NCBI GenBank assembly: GCA_964416305.1
Contig: CAYQDM010000005.1
Span: forward strand, 90,931-154,930
DNA: 64,000 nucleotides
Source of the DNA: Acidaminobacter sp964416305
GTDB lineage: Bacteria > Bacillota > Clostridia > Peptostreptococcales > Acidaminobacteraceae
Direction of reading: 5' to 3'
Below the pieces are notes generated by a model. The model saw nothing but the letters and a program-made list of their open reading frames with translations, was not told the DNA's origin and did not search any database. A program made the position numbers and the translations under genes. Below, piece by piece: positions 1 to 8,450 of this stretch. How positions within the stretch are numbered: the stretch's first letter is position 1; the number at the start of each line of letters is the position of its first letter.

Positions 1-714
1 GATATGTCTGCCGCGGCGCATTCCGGCCAGCACCGCATCGTCAATATTGACCCGGCCAAGGCGTTTGCTTTCCGCCTCGACGAACACGTCACCGCTCCTC
101 GAGCCCTTCAGAGCCCTGTACAGACGGTCCTCGAAGGTCTTCTGAGACGGCTGCGGCTCCAGCCCAACACGTCCAAGCATCGAGCCTCTGTGGTGTGCGA
201 GGGCCTCTATGTCAACGACATCCAGGCCTTCTTCCTCCAGCCGGTTGAGAATCAGGGTCTTGCCAACGCCTGTGTTGCCGTGGAGCACAATAAACCGCCG
301 CGTCTCACTCAACTCATGGAGCGCCTGCAGCAAATATTGGCGATATGCTTTATATCCGCCCTCAATGACGCAGACGTTATGCCCGATCGCCCTCAGCAAA
401 CTGGCGAAGCTTTGGGAGCGCATGCCGCCCCTGGCGCAGAACATGGCTACAGGGCGCCCGGTCGCTTCAATGGACAGAAAATGCTCGTAAAGCTCCGGCA
501 GTTGGGCAGACACGGCTTTTATGGCACGCCGCTTGGCGTCTAAAACGCTTTGCTTTTTGTAAGCCGTTCCCACCTCTGCGCGCAATTCGTCTCCAAATAT
601 TGGGAGATTGATAGCTTCTCCTATTGTGCCTTCTCTGAACTCAGCTGGCGATCTGACATCAATCAGCTGCCAGTCATCCTCAACCTGCTCATAAGGCATC
701 CACATTTCTCTCAT
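1..714 (-). CDS. mnmH: tRNA 2-selenouridine synthase MnmH (partial, C-terminus outside window)
   Basis: MnmH replaces sulfur with selenium at the wobble 2-thiouridine of tRNAs, using selenophosphate; it acts in the cytoplasm. The 238 visible residues show an N-terminal rhodanese domain (DVRSPAEF near residue 19; active-site loop CARGGMRS with Cys about 93), then VIEGGYKAYR, then a P-loop GNTGVGKT at about 146-153. This rhodanese plus P-loop order is diagnostic of the family. The ATG at 714 is preceded by AGGTGA with a 6-nt spacer. The frame stays open to the window edge, so about 100 or more C-terminal residues are missing. It lies 95 nt downstream of prfA on the same strand and may be read through from it. 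Its presence implies selenophosphate synthesis elsewhere in the genome (inference). Confidence 0.93.
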   Translation of the reverse strand, partial: MREMWMPYEQVEDDWQLIDVRSPAEFREGTIGEAINLPIFGDELRAEVGTAYKKQSVLDAKRRAIKAVSAQLPELYEHFLSIEATGRPVAMFCARGGMRSQSFASLLRAIGHNVCVIEGGYKAYRQYLLQALHELSETRRFIVLHGNTGVGKTLILNRLEEEGLDVVDIEALAHHRGSMLGRVGLEPQPSQKTFEDRLYRALKGSRSGDVFVEAESKRLGRVNIDDAVLAGMRRGRHI

Positions 715-809
715 TTTCTTTCACCTGCTTTCATGACCTACCGCAAAAATGCGACAGGCGGGTCATGGCTTTGGTTAAAACGCCACCACCCGGCTGTCGC
801 AGTTTCAAA

Positions 810-1880
810 TTATTCTTCCATGGTTTTCATAGCTTCAGCCTGATAATGAGTAATCAAAGCATCCACCATTTCCTCTATTTCTCCCGCCATATAGGCGTCT
901 ATTTTGTAGACGGTCATACCTATGCGGTGATCCGTAATCCGCCCCTGAGGGAAGTTGTACGTCCTGATTTTGCCGCTTCGGTCACCCGTACCGACCTGAC
1001 TTTTGCGCTCCTCGGCAATTTCGGCGTTTTGTTTGGAAAGCTCCGCCTCATAAAGACGCGCTTTCAGGATCTGAATAGCCTTTTCCTTATTGGAGAGCTG
1101 TGACTTGCCATCCTGGCAGGAAACAACCATGCCGGTCGGCAAATGCGTGACCCTGACCGCAGAGTCGGTCGTGTTGACGCTCTGGCCGCCGTTGCCGGAG
1201 GAGCGGAAAACGTCAATTCGGAGGTCATTTGGATTGATATCGACTTCGACATCATCCACCTCAGGCAGTACAGCGACGGTTGCCGTTGACGTATGAATCC
1301 GTCCGGCAGACTCAGTGGCCGGCACGCGCTGAACTCTGTGAACACCGCTTTCATACTTGAGCTGCGAGTAAGCCCCCTTGCCCTTGATCATGACAGAAGC
1401 CTCCCGAATGCCACCGACGCCGCTCTCGGAAGTATTCATCATCTCTACCTTCCAGCGTTTTTTCTCCGCGAAGCGAATGTAAAGCCTTAAAAGCTCAGCG
1501 GCAAAAAGGCCCGCTTCATCACCGCCCGCTCCGGCGCGCACCTCGAGGATGACGTTCTTGTCATCATTGGGATCCTTTGGAATCAGCAGCTTGCGGATCT
1601 CGGCTTCAATCTCGTCAATCTCAACTTCCAGCTCGGAAAGCTCCATTTTAGCGAGCTCTCTCAGATCCTCATCATTCTCTTCCATAAGAATGGTTTTGGC
1701 TTCAGCCATACTATTCTTCGCCACTTTATAGGCTCTGTATTTTTCCACGATCGGTGTAATCTCCGCGTGCTCTTTCATATAGCGCTGCCAGAGCCTCTGA
1801 TCGTTGATGACTTCCGGGTCAGCCACTTTGGCCGACAAGTCTTCATATTTTTCTTCCAAAAATTCGAGTTTATCAAACAT
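810..1880 (-). CDS. prfA: Peptide chain release factor 1
   Basis: RF1 recognises UAA and UAG in the ribosomal A site and triggers peptide release. The 356-residue product has the codon-recognition tripeptide PAT at about 187-189 (RF1 type, not the SPF of RF2) and the catalytic GGQ at about 231-233, followed by the basic C-terminal tail. The ATG at 1880 gives the canonical RF1 beginning MFDKLEFLEEKYE and normal length; a TTG 51 nt upstream would only add an unusual N-terminal tail. It follows prmC, whose product methylates the Gln of the GGQ motif, so enzyme and substrate are adjacent. A 7-bp inverted repeat (GGATCAC/GTGATCC) lies in the gap upstream and has no U-tract. Confidence 0.97.
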   Translation of the reverse strand: MFDKLEFLEEKYEDLSAKVADPEVINDQRLWQRYMKEHAEITPIVEKYRAYKVAKNSMAEAKTILMEENDEDLRELAKMELSELEVEIDEIEAEIRKLLIPKDPNDDKNVILEVRAGAGGDEAGLFAAELLRLYIRFAEKKRWKVEMMNTSESGVGGIREASVMIKGKGAYSQLKYESGVHRVQRVPATESAGRIHTSTATVAVLPEVDDVEVDINPNDLRIDVFRSSGNGGQSVNTTDSAVRVTHLPTGMVVSCQDGKSQLSNKEKAIQILKARLYEAELSKQNAEIAEERKSQVGTGDRSGKIRTYNFPQGRITDHRIGMTVYKIDAYMAGEIEEMVDALITHYQAEAMKTMEE

Positions 1881-2024
1881 GTTTCTAAAACCCTCTCCCA
1901 AAGTTTCTAAGAACTTTGCATAACTTTCCAAGCACCGGATCCTTCATTTTCACCGGATATTTTCATTGAGCGTACACCTTTTGCGAGGCGCGGATCACCG
2001 CCAATTCAGTGATCCGGTCCTATT

Positions 2025-2915
2025 CTATACAGCCGTTTGACTCTTCACCGCCGTCACTACACGGTCATGGCCCTGTAAATCCCGTAAGCATTCTACCTTT
2101 TCCCAGACCCCTGCGTCAAGTAAAAATTGTTTAACCGGTTCCGCCTGGTCGTGTCCAATCTCCATCACCAAACGCCCGCCGCTCACCAATGGCCTGTGCG
2201 CCATAACCGCAAGTCGTCGATACGGCCCGAGCCCATCCGGCCCGCCATCCAGGGCCAGCCGCGGCTCGTGGACTCTGACCTCCACTTGCAGCGCCTCTAT
2301 GACCTGGGTCGGGATATAGGGGGGATTGGAGACAATCAACTCGTAGGACGCCGCCTCTTCATCTGCCAGAAACTCGAACATGTCTGCTTCAATCAGCCTG
2401 ACGCGCCGTTCAAGGCCAAGCCGCCTGACATTTTCATCCGCTATGGCAAGCGCCTGAGGCGAAAGGTCGACCGCTGTCACTAAAGCCGCCTCATTGTAAT
2501 GCGCGATCGACAGCGCGATTGCCCCGCTGCCGGTTCCAAGATCCGCTGCCTTAAAGAAGTCTGCCGATGGTCGCGCAAGGCCCAACCCCTTCAAATGCGA
2601 CAATGCCGTTTCAACCAGCAGCTCAGTATCCTGCCTCGGAATCAGCACACCGGGTCTCACCAGAAAATCCAGTCCCATGAACCCCGCATGACCCAGCAGA
2701 TATTGGAGCGGTTCACCTTTTGCCCTTCGATCGATCAATGCTTCAAACTCCCGAAACATTGGTTCTTCAAGAGCTGTTTGACTCTCCATGAACAGTTTCA
2801 GGCGATCCCAACCGAGCAAATGACACAGCAGGTCTTCCGCTTCCCGAATGGCGTTGTCCGTGACTGACGAAAGGGCAGCCCTGGCATTTTCAATGGCGCT
2901 ATGAACTGAGGACAT
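2025..2915 (-). CDS. prmC: Release factor glutamine N5-methyltransferase PrmC
   Basis: PrmC methylates the glutamine of the GGQ motif in RF1 and RF2 with S-adenosylmethionine. The 296-residue product has the N-terminal helical domain, a SAM-binding motif DLGTGSGAIALS and the family signature NPPYIP in the catalytic loop. The ATG at 2915 lies inside the end of the DUF1385 gene (17-nt overlap), which suggests translational coupling. prfA follows downstream. The sequence at 2562-2573 (TGCCGATGGTCG) matches the window's dispersed 12-mer family at 11 of 12 positions, but here it encodes ordinary coding sequence (RPSAD), so chance is possible. Confidence 0.96.
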   Translation of the reverse strand: MSSVHSAIENARAALSSVTDNAIREAEDLLCHLLGWDRLKLFMESQTALEEPMFREFEALIDRRAKGEPLQYLLGHAGFMGLDFLVRPGVLIPRQDTELLVETALSHLKGLGLARPSADFFKAADLGTGSGAIALSIAHYNEAALVTAVDLSPQALAIADENVRRLGLERRVRLIEADMFEFLADEEAASYELIVSNPPYIPTQVIEALQVEVRVHEPRLALDGGPDGLGPYRRLAVMAHRPLVSGGRLVMEIGHDQAEPVKQFLLDAGVWEKVECLRDLQGHDRVVTAVKSQTAV

Positions 2916-3840
2916 TCGCCTCAGCTCCTTCTATTTCCAGTACTTTGTGAAGTGCCGCAAGCGCGACTTCAAGCTGACGGTCGTCCGGCTCTTTGGTAGT
3001 CAGTTTCTGCATCATTAAGCCCGGATAGCTGACCGCCCTTACAAGAAAACTGTCACTCTTGCCTGCCCACTTGATAATTTCATAGGAAATGCCCGCTATG
3101 ACCGGCAATAACAGCACCTTGAGCGCAATGCGCATAAGGAGGTTTGACCAGCTGATAAACGAAAATACGATAATGCTGACAGTGAGCACAATAAAGAGAA
3201 AGCTGGTACCGCATCGCGGGTGCAGCGTCGTAAACATTCTCGCATGCTCCACGTCCAGCGGCTGGCCACTTTCAAGGCAGCTGATCGATTTATGCTCAGC
3301 GCCGTGGTACTGAAACACCCGCTTGATGTCGCGCATCTGTGAAATTAAAGCGAGATAGGCTATAAATACACCAATCTTGATCAGGCCCTCTGCGACTGTC
3401 ATGACTGTGGTGCTCTCGAGAAAGCCTCCCAAAAATCTTGCAGTCAGTGTTGGCAGGGCGGCAAACAGAACAAAAGCCATGATAAAAGCGAAAATCATGG
3501 ACATCCCAACAATGATGTTGTCTGCTTTGTCTCCAAATTTATCCATAATCCAGCGATCGAATTTGCTCGGCTCATAGCTTTCATCTGCCTCTGAAAAAAC
3601 CTCGGCAGAATAGGTCAACGCGCGAACGCCAACGGCCATTGAGGAGATCAAGCCAAAAAAACCTCTTAGAACTGGTATCTTTCCAATTTTTTGCATCCAT
3701 GGTTTTGTTTTTAAAGTTTCAACCTTGATGTCAATTTCGCCATCCGGTCTCCGAACAGCGATGGCAATCGTTTTGCGGCCTCTCATCATAACGCCTTCAA
3801 TCAATGCCTGACCGCCAATTGCCGTGTAGTTCTTTTTCAT
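2899..3840 (-). CDS. DUF1385 family membrane protein (YqhQ-like)
   Basis: This 313-residue membrane protein begins with the conserved DUF1385 signature, including GGQALIEGVMMRG near residue 9. Further family hallmarks are YHGAEHKSISCLE and TLHPRCGTSFLF in the second half. At least four hydrophobic spans are visible between about 115 and 255. The biochemical function is unknown. The family commonly sits between tdk or rpmE and prmC-prfA in Clostridia, as here (known context). Its ATG overlaps the tdk stop codon (ATGA), and its own end overlaps prmC, so tdk, this gene, prmC and prfA are probably one transcription unit. Confidence 0.9.
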   Translation of the reverse strand: MKKNYTAIGGQALIEGVMMRGRKTIAIAVRRPDGEIDIKVETLKTKPWMQKIGKIPVLRGFFGLISSMAVGVRALTYSAEVFSEADESYEPSKFDRWIMDKFGDKADNIIVGMSMIFAFIMAFVLFAALPTLTARFLGGFLESTTVMTVAEGLIKIGVFIAYLALISQMRDIKRVFQYHGAEHKSISCLESGQPLDVEHARMFTTLHPRCGTSFLFIVLTVSIIVFSFISWSNLLMRIALKVLLLPVIAGISYEIIKWAGKSDSFLVRAVSYPGLMMQKLTTKEPDDRQLEVALAALHKVLEIEGAEANVLSS

Positions 3841-4451
3841 AATGACGCCTCACTTCTTTGATGCTCATAGGCATCCCTTAGACCAAAGTAACATTTGGGA
3901 CACAGTGACTGATACTCGACTTGATCCAAGCCGTCGATGGCAACCTGTTCCCCTTCGAAAACAAATCTGCCGTTAATTTTTCTTCCATTTAATAAGGCTT
4001 TTTTTCCACAGGTACAAATGGTCTTGAGTTCTTCGATGCTGTGGGCCAAGAGCAGCAATCGCCCGCTGCCTTCAAACCCCTCCATTCTGAAGTCAGTTCT
4101 CAGGCCATAGCAGATCACCGGAATTCCTCCTTTGACCGCTATTTCAAAGAGATCATCCACCTGTGCTTTTTTAAAAAACTGAACCTCATCCGCCAGGATA
4201 CAGTCGACCCTGCCATGCTGATCCATCCAATTTTCGACTTCGTTTATAATGGAAGCTTCCGGCGGGATCCAAAGATCGACTTCTCTGGAGAATCCCAGCC
4301 TCGAAACAACAGTATTCGCGCCTTTCAAGTCTGTCTGTGGTTTTAAGATCATGACCCTCATGCCGCGTTCTTCATAATTGTAGGCGACCTGTAGCAAGTT
4401 GGTGGACTTGCCGCAGTTCATGGCCCCATATCTGAAATACAGTTTGCTCAT
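3837..4451 (-). CDS. tdk: Thymidine kinase
   Basis: Type II thymidine kinase phosphorylates thymidine to dTMP in the salvage pathway. The 204-residue product has the P-loop GAMNCGKSTNLLQ at residues 9-21, the Walker-B-like DEVQFF that contributes the catalytic region, and C-terminal zinc ligands (CTCGKK and CPKC). It is first in a run of overlapping genes leading to prfA. A strong hairpin between rpmE and this gene suggests either read-through or a separate weak promoter; none is obvious in the 73-nt gap. Confidence 0.96.
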   Translation of the reverse strand: MSKLYFRYGAMNCGKSTNLLQVAYNYEERGMRVMILKPQTDLKGANTVVSRLGFSREVDLWIPPEASIINEVENWMDQHGRVDCILADEVQFFKKAQVDDLFEIAVKGGIPVICYGLRTDFRMEGFEGSGRLLLLAHSIEELKTICTCGKKALLNGRKINGRFVFEGEQVAIDGLDQVEYQSLCPKCYFGLRDAYEHQRSEASL

Positions 4452-4479
4452 GCTCTATTAGAAACCTCCCGAATAGTAA

Positions 4480-4507
4480 AACAGGTTAGAGATTTCCATC
4501 TCTAACC
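4480..4507 (-). terminator. Intrinsic terminator downstream of rpmE
   Basis: A perfect 10-bp stem (GGTTAGAGAT / ATCTCTAACC) with a 4-nt loop is followed on the minus strand by TGTTTTAC. It lies directly after the rpmE stop and before tdk. The U-tract is short, so termination may be partial, allowing read-through into the tdk-prfA genes. Confidence 0.65.
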
Positions 4508-4524
4508 CAATTACTGAAGTGATT

Positions 4525-4722
4525 CTATAAGCCATATTTCTGCTTGAATTTGTCTGCTCTACCGCCGCGCTCAACTTGCTTCTGCGTACCGGTATAATAA
4601 GGATGACACTCTGAACAAACTTCGACATGAATTGCCTTGTTAGTCGACTTTGTCTTGAAAGTGTTTCCGCATGCGCACTTCACTTCAACTTCATTGTAGT
4701 TAGGATGAATGCCCTCTTTCAC
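4525..4722 (-). CDS. rpmE: 50S ribosomal protein L31 (zinc-binding form)
   Basis: L31 is a small component of the large ribosomal subunit. The 65-residue protein has the pattern C-A-C...C-x-x-C (KCACGN and CSECHPYYTG), so it is the zinc-containing C+ type. The start is GTG, preceded by AGAGGTG at good spacing. A consensus-like sigma-A promoter lies 44 nt upstream and an intrinsic terminator follows, so it can be expressed as its own unit. Confidence 0.96.
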   Translation of the reverse strand: MKEGIHPNYNEVEVKCACGNTFKTKSTNKAIHVEVCSECHPYYTGTQKQVERGGRADKFKQKYGL

Positions 4723-4765
4723 CTACGTTCACCTCTTTCCGATTAGTACTGAGTTCACTTTATAA

Positions 4766-4794
4766 ATAATATGAGATTGGTAGCGTTCTGTCAA
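4766..4794 (-). promoter_or_regulatory. Sigma-A promoter of rpmE
   Basis: On the minus strand TTGACA and TATTAT are separated by exactly 17 bp. The -10 box lies about 44 nt upstream of the GTG start of rpmE. Confidence 0.72.
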
Positions 4795-4911
4795 GCCATT
4801 AAATTATAGCACAAGGTCTTTCCTGATGCAAGTCCGCATGATATAGTTATCCTGTATCGAAATATCCAATCGACCTAAGGGGAGGTGTCTGCCATTCAAC
4901 TCACTCAAGCT

Positions 4912-6678
4912 ATGAAAAAAATGATTTGTACACTGCTGATTTCAGTGTTCGTCTTAATCACTTTGACCGAAGCCGCAGGCAGCTTTTCTTTCGGAACTAA
5001 CGAAATCAGGGAGATTTCTATCTATTTGAATGATAGAAAGCTCGATTTCAAAACCATGCCGGTCGTTCGGGGCGGAATCGTCTATGTGCCTGTCATTGAT
5101 CTCGCTTCCGAGCTAAGGTTTTATTACCAGCGTCATAACGAATATAATGCTGTCCTATATAAAAATAACCTGTTCATAAAGATTGTCAAAGACAGCGAGA
5201 CTGCTTACATCAATGGCGCTCCCATCAACCTTCGAGGCCCGGTCATAGAAGAAGACAACCGGCTATATCTGCCTGTAAGCCTGATTTCAGACGCGCTGGA
5301 TTTTAAAGACAGTTGGGATCCCTCAACTGGTATGTACAGCATGACTTCAGGTGAAATTGGATATAAATATACTTTATTTAAGGATTCCTTTTACAAAAAA
5401 ATATTTGTGGATGCTTACGGCGTCAATATTTCTGTTCCACTGCACTGGGAACGCCTGACCACTGAGCGGCAAAGCTTTGGATTTATCGACAGCTATGAGC
5501 AGTTCAGCGTTGATATCAGAGCTGAGCGGCAGGATCCAGGCACCAAACTTGACGATTGGCAGGAGACGGTGCTTGAAACTTTAGAAACCGCCACGCCTGG
5601 TCTGACAGGTTCTATAGAGATTGACACATTGACGACCACGCGAATTGACTCTCATTCTCTGGAATACCGGGTCCGCCAAGGGCCTGAAACAATTAACAAT
5701 GTCAATTACGTTTTCCTGCAGGCAAACATTGGCTATAATCTTCATTTCGCCTATAACGACTACATTGACCCGGTCTATGCCAGAAGCATAATTCGAAATA
5801 TCGCAGAGAGTTTTCAGGTCGACATGCTGACCATACGGGAGTCTGAGGAACATTATATAGAATACCGGAATTTCTTTGAATTCGGCGTTACCCTGGATGA
5901 CGAGCTCTTTTCGAACCAACTTGCCTTCAATACTCAGCGCTTTGAAGGTACACTTCTCAATCCTGACGGCGTAGAACAATTTCTGATCACAGTTTCAAAA
6001 GGAACTGACAAACTTGAATTTGTCGTTCCTGTTGAAGCGGGTAAATTCAGCACCAGAATTTACCTGCCATTTGGTCTCGGCAAACACAACGTTTTGATTG
6101 AAACATTGGATAAGAATGGGTTTATCTTCGATGCCAAACGTGATCTTAACTTTGAGCCTAGGATCAATTACCACCGCAATAACGTCATGCAATTCAGCCT
6201 GATCAACACGAGCAGTGACAAAATCAGATATTTGGTACCCACTGTCAGAATCCCTGCTGATCACGAGCAAATTACAAGCGTCTCCAATTTACTGAGCTAT
6301 AAGGAAGTGACACAATACGGTAAAGCCAGGGCACTGTATCTCTGGATCCTGGAAAATATTGAACTGGATGACTCAAACGAGCCGTTTAAGAGAACTGCAC
6401 TGGAAGTCTTTGATAAGGAAATTGGTACCGAAGAGGAGATAGGCCTTCTTTACGCGTCCTTTTTGAGAGCCATTGGGATTCCTGCCAGAATGGCGACCGG
6501 CGCGGGCTTGGCACACCAACATATCTGGGTGGAGGTCTTCATCAACGGCGAATGGCGTGTTATGGATATCAACCACGAATATACTAATAACACTTCAAGT
6601 CCGCCACTAAAATATTTTTGGTTGAATCAAACCAACTTTTATGAAAATTATCAAAATATCACCACTTTAAATGAATAA
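4912..6678 (+). CDS. Secreted protein: copper-amine-oxidase-N-like domain plus transglutaminase-fold domain lacking the catalytic Cys
   Basis: The product has a signal peptide (MKKMICTLLISVFVLITL). A region of about 110 residues follows that resembles the copper amine oxidase N-terminal-like domain (INGAPINLRGP and VSLISDALD), a wall-associated module in Firmicutes. A middle region is not recognised. The last 130 residues have a transglutaminase/protease-like fold: LRAIGIPARMATG, a His in HIWVEV and an Asp in WRVMDIN. The catalytic Cys expected after the Gly in the GxC motif is Glu here (GTEEEIG, codon 6430-6432), so enzymatic activity is doubtful. Start: the ATG at 4912 gives a clean signal peptide but has no close SD. 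A strong GGGGAGG sits 8 nt before an in-frame ATT at 4894, and an in-frame GTG at 4885 overlaps that SD. The true start is uncertain by up to 9 codons. Confidence 0.8.
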   Translation: MKKMICTLLISVFVLITLTEAAGSFSFGTNEIREISIYLNDRKLDFKTMPVVRGGIVYVPVIDLASELRFYYQRHNEYNAVLYKNNLFIKIVKDSETAYINGAPINLRGPVIEEDNRLYLPVSLISDALDFKDSWDPSTGMYSMTSGEIGYKYTLFKDSFYKKIFVDAYGVNISVPLHWERLTTERQSFGFIDSYEQFSVDIRAERQDPGTKLDDWQETVLETLETATPGLTGSIEIDTLTTTRIDSHSLEYRVRQGPETINNVNYVFLQANIGYNLHFAYNDYIDPVYARSIIRNIAESFQVDMLTIRESEEHYIEYRNFFEFGVTLDDELFSNQLAFNTQRFEGTLLNPDGVEQFLITVSKGTDKLEFVVPVEAGKFSTRIYLPFGLGKHNVLIETLDKNGFIFDAKRDLNFEPRINYHRNNVMQFSLINTSSDKIRYLVPTVRIPADHEQITSVSNLLSYKEVTQYGKARALYLWILENIELDDSNEPFKRTALEVFDKEIGTEEEIGLLYASFLRAIGIPARMATGAGLAHQHIWVEVFINGEWRVMDINHEYTNNTSSPPLKYFWLNQTNFYENYQNITTLNE

Positions 6679-6694
6679 GAATGATGAAATAATT

Positions 6695-6745
6695 GAGGAA
6701 GCAGCGTCATAAAAGTCTGACTTAGACTTTGCGCACTGCTTCCTC
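6695..6745. terminator. Bidirectional terminator between convergent genes
   Basis: GAGGAAGCAG pairs with CTGCTTCCTC, enclosing a second inverted repeat (AAAGTCT / AGACTTT). It lies between the transglutaminase-like gene (+) and the metallopeptidase gene (-). It is followed on plus by TTCTCATTT, a weak U-tract. Confidence 0.6.
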
Positions 6746-6758
6746 TTCTCATTTCCAT

Positions 6759-7520
6759 TCAATCCGGCCATTCCAAAAGAGCCGCATTATTTTTCAGCCA
6801 GTTCTGAGCGTCTTTATAATCCGGCATTACACTTTCCACAACCGAATAAAATGCTTTAGAGTGATTGAGATGGGCTAAATGTGCCAGTTCGTGAACGACA
6901 ATATAATCCGCGATAAATTGTGGTGCCAGAAGGATCCGCCAGCAAAAATTGAGGCTCCCCCTGCTGCTGCAGCTTCCGTAGCGGGTCTTGGCGCGGCTGA
7001 TCTTGACTGCACTTGGCTGAAGGGACATTCTCTGGCTATAATGTTGTACGCGCTTCGTGAACCAGATCTTAGAATAAGTTATAAGTGCCTCTTCCACCGC
7101 CTTGGCCGCTTGCTGCTCGTAAGTTGCAGAAGGTGTTTCATTGAATTTAGTTCCGGAATAGATGCGGATTTCCAGCCGTTTCTCGTCCAAGGCTGCCTTT
7201 AAAATCTGACCCGGCTTAATCGCTGCCTTCACCACCCTGAAAGAGCGTTCTGCAAAGGTTATGATCTCACCTTCAGAAAACTTGTACTTTGGCATTTGAT
7301 TCACATATGCCGTCATCCGGTCGAGATACTGCCCAATTTCCTCTCTACGCCGCTCCAGGAATTCTTCGAGGGTTTTCAGCGAGGCCTTCTGCGGAATAGA
7401 GGCGACCAGATCGCCGGATTTCATGATCTTGAGGCGATAATCCTTGCGTCGTTCGCGTTTGATGGTGATCTCATAAGGTTTGTCATTGTGGTGAAAGCGG
7501 ATGCTGGCAACCATCGGCAT
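6759..7520 (-). CDS. YgjP-like (M48-type) metallopeptidase domain protein
   Basis: The 253-residue protein contains the zinc-binding motif HELAHLAHLNHS (HExxH plus a third His) at about residue 212, typical of the YgjP/WLM-type family. The N-terminal half carries the family's basic region (KRERRKDYRLKI). Upstream of the zinc motif are SRAKTRYGSC and the conserved NFCWRILLAP. No signal peptide is present, so the protein is probably cytoplasmic. Substrates of this family are poorly defined. The ATG at 7520 has AGGAG at good spacing. The gene stands alone between two terminators. Confidence 0.88.
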   Translation of the reverse strand: MPMVASIRFHHNDKPYEITIKRERRKDYRLKIMKSGDLVASIPQKASLKTLEEFLERRREEIGQYLDRMTAYVNQMPKYKFSEGEIITFAERSFRVVKAAIKPGQILKAALDEKRLEIRIYSGTKFNETPSATYEQQAAKAVEEALITYSKIWFTKRVQHYSQRMSLQPSAVKISRAKTRYGSCSSRGSLNFCWRILLAPQFIADYIVVHELAHLAHLNHSKAFYSVVESVMPDYKDAQNWLKNNAALLEWPD

Positions 7521-7573
7521 AACGCTCCTTTCAGCAGGGTACCGGCCTTAAGAGGGTCGGCTCCGGTCGTGAT

Positions 7574-7607
7574 AAAAGCAGCCCGTCAAATGCGTCGGGC
7601 TGCTTTT
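7574..7607 (-). terminator. Intrinsic terminator of the kce-kal unit
   Basis: A perfect 12-bp stem, AAAAGCAGCCCG / CGGGCTGCTTTT, with a 10-nt loop lies 15 nt after the kce stop. The minus strand ends in GCTTTTATC. Confidence 0.8.
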
Positions 7608-7622
7608 GGTTTGAGTTGAAAA

Positions 7623-8438
7623 CTATTTCGCAATGCCGAGGATGCGTCTGGCCTCAGCAGGCGTCGCGACTTCTCTGCCAAGCTCCGCAGCCAGTCTCAC
7701 GACCCTTGCCACGAGTTGAGCGTTGGAGTCTGCCTTGACGCCCTTGCTGTAGTAGACGTTGTCTTCGAATCCGACGCGGACGTGACCGCCCATGATGATA
7801 GCCATGGCAGCGAGAGGCGTCTCATAGCGGCCAATGCCCGCAACCGTCCAGGTCGCGTCTGACGGGATTTGATGCACCATGTACATGAGATCCTCCGGAT
7901 TCCCCGGACAAGCGCCCGGTACACCGAGGACAAAGTCAAAATGGAGCGGTGCGCTGATCAGGCCTTTCTTGACGAGGCCCTTAGCTGTGTCAATCATGCC
8001 GCGCTCGAATACTTCAATTTCAGGTTTGACGCCCATTTCCTGCATGCGCTTGGCGAAGATCTCAATATTCTCCTGGGTATTCATGAACACTTCGTCCCCA
8101 AAGTTGCAGGTTCCGCAGCTGAGGGTCGCCATTTCAGGCGCCAGCTCAACCGGCTGCAGCCGCTGCTCAGGCGTATGCCAGGTAGCGCCGCCCGTGGACG
8201 GCTGGACAATGATGTCACACTTGGCGCTGATTTTTTCTATGATTTCTTTGTAAACGTCTCCCGACTGCGTCGGATTGCCTTCCGCGTCCCGAGCGTGCAC
8301 GTGCACAATGGACGCGCCGGCTTTCCAGCATTCATAGGCTGCTTCAGCGATTTCATCCGGCGTCACCGGAAGGGTTGGCTGAATTTCCTTGGTCACTTCT
8401 GCGCCGGTCAGGGCAGCGGTAATGATCAATTTTTCCAT
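7623..8438 (-). CDS. kce: 3-keto-5-aminohexanoate cleavage enzyme (BKACE family)
   Basis: Kce converts 3-keto-5-aminohexanoate and acetyl-CoA to acetoacetate and 3-aminobutyryl-CoA in lysine fermentation. The 271-residue product has BKACE family marks: ITAALTGAE at the N-terminus, the metal-binding HVHAR, STGG, EVFERGMI and the C-terminal GGHVRVGFEDN. Immediate proximity to kal (12-nt gap) supports the lysine-pathway assignment over other BKACE activities. Aminomutase and dehydrogenase genes of the pathway are not in this window. The start has AGGAGG closely upstream. A strong terminator follows. Confidence 0.93.
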   Translation of the reverse strand: MEKLIITAALTGAEVTKEIQPTLPVTPDEIAEAAYECWKAGASIVHVHARDAEGNPTQSGDVYKEIIEKISAKCDIIVQPSTGGATWHTPEQRLQPVELAPEMATLSCGTCNFGDEVFMNTQENIEIFAKRMQEMGVKPEIEVFERGMIDTAKGLVKKGLISAPLHFDFVLGVPGACPGNPEDLMYMVHQIPSDATWTVAGIGRYETPLAAMAIIMGGHVRVGFEDNVYYSKGVKADSNAQLVARVVRLAAELGREVATPAEARRILGIAK

Positions 8439-8450
8439 TCAGGCCACCTC

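Noticed and set aside
1881..1931. Longer prfA start at a TTG
   Set aside because: The ATG at 1880 gives the canonical RF1 N-terminus and length.
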